Shown piece after piece: positions 26,182-33,462 of a stretch of DNA of 64,000 bases. The notes beneath the pieces are model-generated. The model was not told where the DNA came from. It did no database searches and was given only the letters and a program-made list of their open reading frames with translations. Source of the stretch: JAUNSR01 sp036655355 (GTDB taxonomy: Bacteria > Bacteroidota > Bacteroidia > Bacteroidales > JAUNSR01); contig JAVVQG010000012.1 of assembly GCA_036655355.1 (NCBI GenBank), positions 71,042 to 135,041 on the forward strand, read 5' to 3'. Position 1 is the first letter of the stretch, and the number at the start of each line of letters is the position of its first letter. A program made the translations under genes and the position numbers.

Positions 26182-26934
26182 ATGATGAAAAAGATAGTAT
26201 CAACCCTTTTTTCACTGCTGTTGTGTATGGCGATTTTTGCTCAGTCCGATTTATTGAAACAGGCTGACCAGGCATATTCGCAGGGTGATTTTAAGAAAGC
26301 GGCCGCTTTATATCAGGAAGTTGCCTCTACGGAAGGTGTCTCCTCCGATTTGTATTACAATTTGGGAAATGCCTATTTTAAAGAGCGTGCTTATCCCGAA
26401 TCGATCCTTAATTATGAACGGGCTCTTTTGCTGAATCCGGGGAATGGTGATGCGAAGTTTAATCTTCAGTTGGCCAAGATGCAGATTACCGATAAGATCG
26501 AGCCGATCGGACATTTCTTTTTGACCGATTGGTTTAATGCCGTCAGGGATCTTAAAAGCAGCAATTTCTGGGCGACATGGGGTGTGATCGCATTCATATT
26601 AACGATTGCCGCTCTTTTCCTATATGTTTTCTCAAGAAAGATGATCCTTCGCAAAGTGGGATTTTTTGGAGGTGCTTTTTTGCTTGTAGTATGCATATTT
26701 AGTAATATATTTGCTGCGAGTCAGAAAGAGAAACTTGAACTTCGGGAACATGCCATCGTTTTTACGCCAACGGTTACTGTAAAGAGTTCACCTGCGGAGA
26801 GTGGAACAGATCTTTTTGTAATTCATGAAGGAACAAAGGTAAAGGTTAAAAGTACCCTTGCCGGTTGGTCTGAGATTGAATTGGAAGATGGAAATCTGGG
26901 ATGGTTGCCAAGTGGAGATATAGAGGTGATTTAA
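26182..26934 (+). CDS. batE: BatE, TPR and SH3-like protein
   Basis: A 250-residue protein: signal peptide (KKIVSTLFSLLLCMAIFAQ), TPR units at about 25-95 (YYNLGNAYFKERAYPESILN), two transmembrane helices at about 130-150 (FWATWGVIAFILTIAALFLY) and 157-175, and a C-terminal SH3-like domain (TVKSSPAESGTDLFVIHEGT ... GWSEIELEDGNLGWLPSGDIE). It closes the bat operon, 15 bp after batD, and is followed by a terminator. Two adjacent ATGs (26182 and 26185) could serve as start. Confidence 0.9.
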   Translation: MMKKIVSTLFSLLLCMAIFAQSDLLKQADQAYSQGDFKKAAALYQEVASTEGVSSDLYYNLGNAYFKERAYPESILNYERALLLNPGNGDAKFNLQLAKMQITDKIEPIGHFFLTDWFNAVRDLKSSNFWATWGVIAFILTIAALFLYVFSRKMILRKVGFFGGAFLLVVCIFSNIFAASQKEKLELREHAIVFTPTVTVKSSPAESGTDLFVIHEGTKVKVKSTLAGWSEIELEDGNLGWLPSGDIEVI

Positions 26935-26952
26935 TAATCTATAGCTAGTTAA

Positions 26953-26989
26953 AATAAGAGATGGGGGACTCCGCATCTCTTATTTTTTT
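26953..26989 (+). terminator. Terminator of the bat operon
   Basis: An 11-bp perfect stem AATAAGAGATG / CATCTCTTATT (26953-26963 and 26974-26984) is followed by a run of T. Confidence 0.92.
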
Positions 26990-27031
26990 GCTCTTTTTAG
27001 AACAGATAATACGAATAACCAATATAAACGG

Positions 27032-27721
27032 ATGGGAATGATTGAATACTTTGATGCGCTGGATAAGAATCTTTTGTTATTATTGAACGGAAGCGGTAAT
27101 CAATACTGGGATAATTTCATGTGGTTGTTTACCGGAAAGTTGTTGTGGGTTCCGGCTGCTTTGGGGTTCATTTATTCATTTCTTCGCAAGGGTTGGCGCG
27201 AAGGCTTGATGGTGCTGCTCTTTATCGTAGTGGTCATTACGTTGTGCGATCAAATCTCTTCGGGGTTTTTCAAACCATTCTTTGAGCGCTTGCGTCCCGG
27301 ACACCAGCCCGTTTATCAGGATATGCTCACGTTTGTGAACAATTATCGCGGTGGAAAATACGGTTTTGTGTCGAGTCATGCTGCCAACAGCTTCGGCTTC
27401 GCGGTATTCACCTCGTTGCTGTTTAAACGTCGTTTATTCACGTTGAGCGTACTCTCTTGGGCTGTGATAAATACCTATTCGCGTTTGTATCTGGGAGTGC
27501 ATTTCCCGGGTGATGTGCTGGTAGGGGGGATGATTGGAGTAATCGTGGCCTATCTGCTCTATCAGTTGTATGATGTCATGCATCGCATGTTGTTTGAACG
27601 ATTTCGATTATCGCGTCCTACGGATCCTTATAAAGGTGAAATACCATGGGTTCCTCAGACGATTCTATGGATAACGGTTTTGGGATTGGCGATTGCCTCT
27701 CCTTTCATAACAATCGGTTGA
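27032..27721 (+). CDS. PAP2-family membrane phosphatase
   Basis: A 229-residue integral membrane protein with several hydrophobic helices. The three phosphatase motifs are present: KPFFERLRPG (KxxxxxxRP), SSHAANSFG (family PSGH, here with Ser in place of Pro and Ala in place of Gly), and SRLYLGVHFPGD (SRxxxxxHxxxD). Members dephosphorylate lipid phosphates such as undecaprenyl diphosphate, phosphatidylglycerophosphate or lipid A; the substrate cannot be told. It stands alone after the bat terminator. Confidence 0.88.
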   Translation: MGMIEYFDALDKNLLLLLNGSGNQYWDNFMWLFTGKLLWVPAALGFIYSFLRKGWREGLMVLLFIVVVITLCDQISSGFFKPFFERLRPGHQPVYQDMLTFVNNYRGGKYGFVSSHAANSFGFAVFTSLLFKRRLFTLSVLSWAVINTYSRLYLGVHFPGDVLVGGMIGVIVAYLLYQLYDVMHRMLFERFRLSRPTDPYKGEIPWVPQTILWITVLGLAIASPFITIG

Positions 27722-27740
27722 TTCTGAATTTCAGTATTAA

Positions 27741-27796
27741 AACAGCGACAGCTGTCACCATTCCTGCCAATAGGAACAGTGACAGCTGTCGCTGTT
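27741..27796. terminator. Bidirectional terminator with 18-bp stem and inner hairpin
   Basis: Positions 27741-27758 pair perfectly with 27779-27796; inside the loop a second stem (TTCCT/AGGAA) forms. Each arm contains the palindrome GACAGCTGTC. It lies between convergent genes. The T run is short (TTTTG), so the stem may also act as a 3' stability element. Confidence 0.72.
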
Positions 27797-27845
27797 TTGT
27801 TACGGCGTGCTTAAGTCACCGCATCGCGTTTACAAGTCAATTCAT

Positions 27846-28775
27846 TTATTGTACTACAATGTTTCCGTTGTCAGGTAAACTACCGACTCCCCATGGTGTT
27901 ACCGATCCGGTGATTGATGCAGATGTGGAGTTAAGGTTTACGTAATAACTGTAATATAATCCCGGTAAATAGAGCTGTGTAGCCGGAATGACGTAGGTGA
28001 AAACTTTTCCGTTGCTGAGGGTGAATGTGACGGTTGAATTACTGCCATTGCCTCCCGGAAGGAAGATTCCTTCAAAATTTGCCGCGTTATTAGATGGGTA
28101 ATATTGTCCCGGCAGCGGTATGTTCTGTGTTTTACTTCCCATCGCGGTAAGCGTATCCTTACTTAAATCGAATTGAGCTGTCGTAGCCACGTTATTTATC
28201 TGTACGCTCATCGACTGAAGTTCATCAGCCGTTAAGCCGGCTCCTGCTTCAATATAGAAATTAATGTAACTCAAAACATGTTTGAATACCAACGATACAT
28301 TCGCATCAATCTGGCTAGAAGCGTTGTTCGAGTAGAGAATATCGAGTTTGGGAATCAATGAAATCGGTACCTGGTCGGCGATATCGATCGGAATCAGGTA
28401 ATTCGTTGCGAAACTCGTTACGGCCGGATAGTAGGCGATGAATGCGGCAGATCCCCCTACCGGGAAATAAATCGTATCTTGACCTGCAGGCGTAAACAAT
28501 GCTTGTACATTGGTTGCCACTGCCTTGTAGAGGTAATTGGATACCTTATCCTTGATGGTGGTTTCGGCGAGAGTCGCACCCGGATCGGTCATGAAGATAC
28601 CGATGGAGTCATTTATAATGAAGCTTGCACCATAAACCTTGGTCGGCAGCATCTGAATGCCTGAAAAATTAATTGGAACTCGATCGCCCGTTCTCATCAC
28701 AGGTTCCTCCTCATTGCAGCCGGAATAAATAAAGAGCGTACCGACTGCCAATAATAAACTGAGTAATTTTTTCAT
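27846..28775 (-). CDS. Fimbrillin-family (Mfa-like) lipoprotein
   Basis: A 309-residue protein with a lipoprotein signal (LLSLLLAVGTLFIYSGC). The body is beta-rich and follows the Bacteroidales fimbrillin pattern: an early RVPINFSG strand, DSIGIFMTD, FPVGGSAAFIAYYPA, a central SLVFKHVLSYINF block, and a C-terminal YYSYYVNLNSTSASITGSVTPW strand. These proteins are exported as lipoproteins and form or cap type V pili. No other pilus gene is nearby, so it may be a solitary surface lipoprotein. The gene is monocistronic. Confidence 0.85.
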   Translation of the reverse strand: MKKLLSLLLAVGTLFIYSGCNEEEPVMRTGDRVPINFSGIQMLPTKVYGASFIINDSIGIFMTDPGATLAETTIKDKVSNYLYKAVATNVQALFTPAGQDTIYFPVGGSAAFIAYYPAVTSFATNYLIPIDIADQVPISLIPKLDILYSNNASSQIDANVSLVFKHVLSYINFYIEAGAGLTADELQSMSVQINNVATTAQFDLSKDTLTAMGSKTQNIPLPGQYYPSNNAANFEGIFLPGGNGSNSTVTFTLSNGKVFTYVIPATQLYLPGLYYSYYVNLNSTSASITGSVTPWGVGSLPDNGNIVVQ

Positions 28776-29032
28776 AGTCGTAAACGATTATAGTTGATTA
28801 TAAGATTCGTTCAATTGTTTTTGTTTATCTGTATATAGAATCATTAATACCCTAAAATCGTTTTCTAAAGGCTGCTGATTTATGAAAAAATAACAAGGGT
28901 AAATTATTAATGTGTTACGAAGCATTTTCGGAAATAAAAGGGAGATATAATTTGGAATAGAGAGATTAATAGTATAAATTTAAAGTAAGATAAAGCTATA
29001 CATATAGTGTAACCTTTAAAACAATTACCGCC

Positions 29033-29299
29033 ATGACAAAGACTATAACATTCAACGAACTACGTAGAATTAAGGAGATGCTTCCTGAAGGGTCAATTCA
29101 CAGAATTGCGGATGAGTTGAATACGACGGTCCAAACCGTTCGTAACTATTTTGGAGGGAGTAATTACAGTACGGGTAACAATTGCGGTTTACATATAGAA
29201 CCGGGCCCGGACGGAGGTATTGTCGTTCTTGACGATACGACAATTCTGGAGATGGCTGAGCGTATCCTGGAGGAAACCGGACGAAAAGTGGAAGCCTAA
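29033..29299 (+). CDS. Small helix-turn-helix DNA-binding protein
   Basis: An 88-residue protein. Residues about 18-42 (GSIHRIADELNTTVQTVRNY) look like a helix-turn-helix: the pattern RIADELNTTVQTVRNYF fits resolvase/LacI-like HTHs. The middle is Gly/Asn-rich and the C terminus is a charged helix (ILEMAERILEETGR). It has no signal peptide. Similar small proteins are widespread in Bacteroidales but I know no established function. It has a strong terminator 22 bp after its stop and 257 bp of AT-rich leader with no clear consensus promoter. Confidence 0.78.
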   Translation: MTKTITFNELRRIKEMLPEGSIHRIADELNTTVQTVRNYFGGSNYSTGNNCGLHIEPGPDGGIVVLDDTTILEMAERILEETGRKVEA

Positions 29300-29320
29300 G
29301 CAGAAAAAAGAATAGATTAG

Positions 29321-29358
29321 AACCCCGGGATGGCAAACGTTGTTTCCGGGGTTTTTTT
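29321..29358 (+). terminator. Terminator after the small HTH gene
   Basis: AACCCCGG (29321-29328) pairs with CCGGGGTT (29346-29353) and is followed by a run of T. Confidence 0.9.
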
Positions 29359-29375
29359 GTAATAAACCACCTTAT

Positions 29376-30497
29376 ATGAAACACGATGAAAAGCTGGTGT
29401 TGTTGACTACGCAACCCACAGAGAAAGCTCAACTTATTAAAAATCTGCTCGAGCAGGAGGGTATTATCGTCTCGCTTCAGAATATCCCGCTGATGCAACC
29501 CTTTATGACGGGAATCGTAAAGGTCAAGTTGGCCGCAAAGGATAAGGCTGCAGCGGTTGAGGTATTGAATCGCCATCCGGAGTTCAAAGAGAATATAGAG
29601 CCGGATAACGAGGCTGCCCGTACGAAAGCGAAGATTCTTGTTCCGATTGATTTTTCCGATTATTCAAAAAGAGCCACGACATTCGCTTTTAATATGGCGA
29701 AGGCAAGTGGAGCTACCGTGACGCTTTTGCATGCCTATTTTACGCCATTCTTTCCCGGTACTTTCCCCGATTCGGATACTTTTGGATCGGAGATTCAGGA
29801 AGAGGAGGCTTCCAGAGAGATTCAAGATCGGATTCAGAAAGCAGCCGATAAGTTCAGTGGTAATATCCGCACTCGGATACTGGCGGGCGAGTTGCCGGAT
29901 ATCCCTTTTGAATTCATCATAACACAGGGTATTCCGGAAGAGGAGATACATCGCTGGTCAAAACAATACAAACCCGTAATGATCGTGATGGGAACACGCG
30001 GTAAGAACCAGAAGGAGGTTGATCTGATAGGAAGTGTTACCGCTGAGGTAATTGATTCGAGCCATGTGCCCGTATTTGCAATCCCTGAGAATACAGACGT
30101 AAAGTCGGCCGCCGATATTAAGCGAATCGCTTTTGTTACTAATTTCGATCAGCGTGATCTCTTCGGTTTTAAAGAATTGATGGATTTACCCGGGTTTAAT
30201 GATAAGAAAGTGAGTTTCCTTTACCTGGTGGAGAAAAAACAAGAGCCCGATCCAAAGAAGATGCAGGGAATAAAAGATTATTTCGAGAAGAATTACGCCG
30301 GATTGGATATCTCTTATGGGATGGTGGAGGAGGAGCAACTGCTGAGTAAGACGGATGAATTTATCCGAAAACACAACATTGATACGTTGGTGCTTACTAC
30401 CCACAAACGCAATATATTTGCCCGTTTATTTAATCCTAGCATTGCTCATAAAGTCGTTTTCCATACCGATACGCCTTTATTGGTAATACGCAATTAA
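29376..30497 (+). CDS. DUF2007 plus tandem universal-stress-protein domains
   Basis: A 373-residue cytoplasmic protein. Residues about 5-75 form a DUF2007 (putative signal-transducing) domain: VLLTTQPTEKAQLIKNLLEQ, then SLQNIPLMQPFMTGIVKVKL. Two Usp domains follow, about 84-230 and 235-373. The first has the nucleotide-binding pattern GTRGKNQKEVDLIGS (G-x2-G-x9-G-S). The second ends THKRNIFARLFNPSIAHKVV and lacks those glycines, so it probably does not bind ATP. The start is the ATG at 29376; an earlier frame from 29340 would begin inside the preceding terminator. It is monocistronic between two terminators. Confidence 0.88.
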   Translation: MKHDEKLVLLTTQPTEKAQLIKNLLEQEGIIVSLQNIPLMQPFMTGIVKVKLAAKDKAAAVEVLNRHPEFKENIEPDNEAARTKAKILVPIDFSDYSKRATTFAFNMAKASGATVTLLHAYFTPFFPGTFPDSDTFGSEIQEEEASREIQDRIQKAADKFSGNIRTRILAGELPDIPFEFIITQGIPEEEIHRWSKQYKPVMIVMGTRGKNQKEVDLIGSVTAEVIDSSHVPVFAIPENTDVKSAADIKRIAFVTNFDQRDLFGFKELMDLPGFNDKKVSFLYLVEKKQEPDPKKMQGIKDYFEKNYAGLDISYGMVEEEQLLSKTDEFIRKHNIDTLVLTTHKRNIFARLFNPSIAHKVVFHTDTPLLVIRN

Positions 30498-30512
30498 GAA
30501 AGGCTAGAAATG

Positions 30513-30548
30513 AAAAAAGCTTTCGAACAAACGTTCGAAAGCTTTTTT
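30513..30548. terminator. Bidirectional terminator between the Usp gene and the tRNA array
   Basis: A 16-bp perfect stem (30513-30528 with 30533-30548) around AAAC. It has A and T runs at its ends, so it can end transcripts from both the Usp gene (plus) and the tRNA array (minus). Confidence 0.9.
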
Positions 30549-30550
30549 TG

Positions 30551-30603
30551 TGACCTCGACAGGATTCAAACCTGTAACCTTCTGATCCGTAGTCAGATGC
30601 TCT
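30551..30603 (-). tRNA. tRNA-Arg(ACG), partial, cut by assembly gap
   Basis: The 3' part of a tRNA-Arg identical to the complete copies: T arm, variable region and anticodon arm are seen, then the sequence runs into N at 30604. It may be the same molecule as the partial copy on the other side of the gap, since the two share a 34-nt section. Confidence 0.85.
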
Positions 30604-30703
30604 NNNNNNNNNNNNNNNNNNNNNNNNNNNNNNNNNNNNNNNNNNNNNNNNNNNNNNNNNNNNNNNNNNNNNNNNNNNNNNNNNNNNNNNNNNNNNNNNN
30701 NNN
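30604..30703. other. Assembly gap of 100 N within the tRNA array
   Basis: Exactly 100 N, the conventional size for a scaffold gap of unknown length. It falls inside a perfect tandem repeat, so it very likely reflects a collapsed repeat. Confidence 0.97.
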
Positions 30704-30758
30704 ACCTGTAACCTTCTGATCCGTAGTCAGATGCTCTATTCAGTTGAGCTACGAAGCC
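30704..30758 (-). tRNA. tRNA-Arg(ACG), partial, cut by assembly gap
   Basis: The 5' part of a tRNA-Arg: acceptor 5' strand, D arm, anticodon arm and part of the T arm, identical to the complete copies. The missing 19 nt (30685-30703) are N. Confidence 0.88.
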
Positions 30759-30785
30759 GTGCTCGGGAAGTGATTTTTCAATCTG

Positions 30786-30859
30786 TGACCTCGACAGGAT
30801 TCAAACCTGTAACCTTCTGATCCGTAGTCAGATGCTCTATTCAGTTGAGCTACGAAGCC
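30786..30859 (-). tRNA. tRNA-Arg(ACG)
   Basis: A 74-nt tRNA. The acceptor stem GGCTTCG pairs with CGAGGTC (two G-U pairs). The anticodon stem TCTGA/TCAGA closes the loop CTACGGA, giving anticodon ACG. The T loop is TTTGAAT and the discriminator base is A. CCA is not encoded. Identical to the copy at 30887-30960, with a 27-nt spacer. Confidence 0.95.
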
Positions 30860-30886
30860 GTGCTCGGGAAGTGATTTTTCAATCTG

Positions 30887-30960
30887 TGACCTCGACAGGA
30901 TTCAAACCTGTAACCTTCTGATCCGTAGTCAGATGCTCTATTCAGTTGAGCTACGAAGCC
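30887..30960 (-). tRNA. tRNA-Arg(ACG), first copy of the array
   Basis: The 74-nt promoter-proximal copy. Anticodon loop CTACGGA (ACG, reading CGN after A-to-I change by TadA). A full promoter lies 24-52 nt upstream of it. Confidence 0.95.
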
Positions 30961-30983
30961 ATATCGTTTTCCCGATTGCGTTG

Positions 30984-31012
30984 CAAAGATAGTGATAATT
31001 TTAATACTGCAA
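30984..31012 (-). promoter_or_regulatory. Promoter of the tRNA-Arg array
   Basis: On the minus strand TTG (plus 31010-31012) and TATCTTTG (plus 30984-30991, perfect TAnnTTTG) with 18 bp between. Predicted start near 30977, 17 nt before the first tRNA. Confidence 0.78.
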
Positions 31013-31106
31013 TACCCTCCGCAAATTAAAATTTGTCTGAAACCCCTTTGTAGAGCCTAATTCGGCTTGTTTTCAGGTATATAAATGATATGCAAATAAA
31101 AGTTAA

Positions 31107-33437
31107 TTATATGAATTTCGGCAAATGAATCAAAAAACCGATGTTTAATCCCACATTCCAGCCTCTTTCCGCAGAGCTGTATCGGTTCAGAAAAAGGCCG
31201 AGTGAAGCGAACGAAAGGTTATAAACGATGGTGGCTTCTGCCATCCAAGCGGGACGGGAGAATGTGTTTCCGAAATAAGGTACGTTATCGGCTCCGCTGC
31301 GCACTTTCCGAATCGGAAGAAAACAATACGCCTCTGTTCTCAGATTAAGATTCGGCGATAACGTTAGAATCGGAATAACTCCGCCCGCTACATATTGAAG
31401 GGAGTGAAACGACGGATTAAAGACAGTCATGCTATGGGGAGTGGGCGTAAAGCCCGGAGCCTGAATCATCGTAGCCGTATAGTTTTCGAAAAGACTTTTT
31501 GTTGAAGCTACCGCATTGAGTCGTGATCCAAGTACGAAATATTTATTGATTCTACAGTATTTCTCGAATTCAAAGTCCAATTGGGCCCATGCTGTTTTAC
31601 CTTCGGTCGTGATGTGGTATTCGCCTCTTTTGCCCCCTTCTTTATAGTATTTATTACCGAACGTATAACCGGCTTGAAGCATGAAACGGCTTCCTGAGAT
31701 GGGATACATCCTGTAATCCAGCGAGTTTTGCTCTATCAATACGGATCCGCGACCAAGTTTATACCAACTTCGGTCTTGGTTATATTCTTTGAAATTTATA
31801 TTATTGTTTTGGTAGTAGCGGTCAAAAAGGTAGCCGTAGCCAAAAGAAAAAACCGCCTTTGCTTTCGATCGGAACGGGAGTCCCAAACGGGCTTTTACAT
31901 ACGATTCACTTTGGGTAATGAACAAAGGCTCATCTTTGGAAGTGAATAATTTGTAGTTTTCATAGAAGCGACGTTCATGTAATACATACATGAATTTCAG
32001 ATACATGGGAGCTTTGTTTTGTAAATCGAAGCGAGAGGAGAGCCACAACCCGCTATAGGTTTGGCCAAGTTGCCCTTTGAATTTTAAATTGAACGCGTAA
32101 TTCCGGAAATTTTGGTAATCGAAACCCAAGAAAATTGCGTTGGCGTTCATGGAGGAGATAAATCCTCCGATTGAGGCGCTCATGTTTTTCTCCATCTCCA
32201 TCTCCAATTTGAGATCGTATCGCTTGGTATCACGGTTGAATTCAGAGGTGGGAGTGATGGCTGATATGTTATCGTCCGATAATAATTTATAGTATGTCAG
32301 TTTGAAGTCTTCTATATTTAGGGATCCGTTCCCACTTTTTTTAAACTCTTTGCGGATGTAGTTGTTTTGGATTTTAGTTCCTCCTTTTACCGATATTGAG
32401 TCGAAAATCAGTTCAGGAAGCTGACTCTTATAAACGGCCCTTCGCAAGGCAAGATCGTTCGGGTCGATGTAACGGGTGATTCGGGGTTTCAGTTTTTCTA
32501 CGAATTCCAGCCCTTTTCCATATCCTACCAGAAATAATTCGTCGGCTTTATCAAAATCGAGCAATCCGATCTCTTTGAACCGGAAACGGATCATTTCGCC
32601 TTTCTCCTCCGGAATTGTGTAGTCGCTTTTCTGCATCACCATGTTTTCCAGTTGACTTACGAGGTTTGTCTCCTCCGGTTTTCGCGGATTATCCGTTACG
32701 GCACTCCCGATGATTAGGTCCGGATTGAAATCGCGTTCCATCACGTCTACAGGGAAGTTATTGTATATCCCTCCGTCATAAACAACGGTTTCGTTTATCT
32801 TGATCGGGAAGAAAACAAAAGGAAAGGTCATGGAAGCGCGTACAGCAGTGCCTAAATCTCCCGAGGAGAGAACCAACTCTTTTTTATTGTAAACGTCTGA
32901 TGCGATGCATCGGAACGGTACAAAAAGCTGATCGAAGCTTTGATTGCATTGAGCCGTTGCAGGAGCATAAATACGTAGAAAAGTGTAATTCATCGGAGCC
33001 GGATTAATCAGGCTCTGGGGCAAAAGCTTCTGAAAACTGCGGATCGTATCCTTAAATCCGATTTTAAAATTGACGAATTCGGGAGTTGGATCCGGTTTTT
33101 TAAAGTAGAAGATGTATTTATTGGCGATTTTTCCCGTTTGAGCTTCTTTAAACTCTTCTGAAGCGATGATCTGTAACATCTCCGCCGGAGAATACCCCAT
33201 CGCATAAAGTGAGCCAACCACGGCACCGATGGAAGTCCCGGTGATGTAGTCAATCGGAATTCCGTTTTCCTCCAATGCTTGGATCACACCGATGTGAGCG
33301 ATTCCTTTGGCCCCTCCGCCACTTAGAACCAGACCCACCCTTTGTGCGTTCACTTTTGGAGTGAAAAGAAGGAGTGCCAAGAAAAAAATGATTTCTCTTA
33401 TTAATCTTCGGTTAGGAAAAGTGTTCATGTACATCAT
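31107..33437 (-). CDS. Patatin-like phospholipase fused to an outer-membrane beta-barrel
   Basis: A 776-residue protein. After a signal peptide (FFLALLLFTPKVNAQ) comes a patatin domain (about 33-310) with the oxyanion motif GGGAKG, the nucleophile elbow GTSIG and the catalytic Asp in DGGIYNNFP. Residues about 345-415 resemble a POTRA domain, and the rest forms a 16-strand-type Omp85 barrel (rich in alternating aromatics; ends NVGLNIGFLIHLPKF). This is the layout of PlpD-type (type Vd) proteins, which carry a lipase at the cell surface. It starts 25 bp after the TonB receptor gene and probably shares its transcript. Two alternative starts, 33437 and 33428, differ by three residues. Confidence 0.88.
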   Translation of the reverse strand: MMYMNTFPNRRLIREIIFFLALLLFTPKVNAQRVGLVLSGGGAKGIAHIGVIQALEENGIPIDYITGTSIGAVVGSLYAMGYSPAEMLQIIASEEFKEAQTGKIANKYIFYFKKPDPTPEFVNFKIGFKDTIRSFQKLLPQSLINPAPMNYTFLRIYAPATAQCNQSFDQLFVPFRCIASDVYNKKELVLSSGDLGTAVRASMTFPFVFFPIKINETVVYDGGIYNNFPVDVMERDFNPDLIIGSAVTDNPRKPEETNLVSQLENMVMQKSDYTIPEEKGEMIRFRFKEIGLLDFDKADELFLVGYGKGLEFVEKLKPRITRYIDPNDLALRRAVYKSQLPELIFDSISVKGGTKIQNNYIRKEFKKSGNGSLNIEDFKLTYYKLLSDDNISAITPTSEFNRDTKRYDLKLEMEMEKNMSASIGGFISSMNANAIFLGFDYQNFRNYAFNLKFKGQLGQTYSGLWLSSRFDLQNKAPMYLKFMYVLHERRFYENYKLFTSKDEPLFITQSESYVKARLGLPFRSKAKAVFSFGYGYLFDRYYQNNNINFKEYNQDRSWYKLGRGSVLIEQNSLDYRMYPISGSRFMLQAGYTFGNKYYKEGGKRGEYHITTEGKTAWAQLDFEFEKYCRINKYFVLGSRLNAVASTKSLFENYTATMIQAPGFTPTPHSMTVFNPSFHSLQYVAGGVIPILTLSPNLNLRTEAYCFLPIRKVRSGADNVPYFGNTFSRPAWMAEATIVYNLSFASLGLFLNRYSSAERGWNVGLNIGFLIHLPKFI

Positions 33438-33462
33438 CTATCAAAACCAATAAGTAAGACTT

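Larger units (their letters stand above)
30551..30960 (-). repeat. Tandem array of 101-bp tRNA-Arg units
   Basis: Unit = 74-nt tRNA plus a 27-nt spacer. Copies start (plus coordinate) at 30685, 30786 and 30887, exactly 101 bp apart, and the spacers 30759-30785 and 30860-30886 are identical. A further piece at 30551-30603 lies beyond the N gap. At least three copies are certain. Confidence 0.93.

Noticed and set aside
30510..30719. An open frame crossing the N gap
   Set aside because: It runs through a terminator, tRNA sequence and 100 unknown bases; it cannot be a gene.
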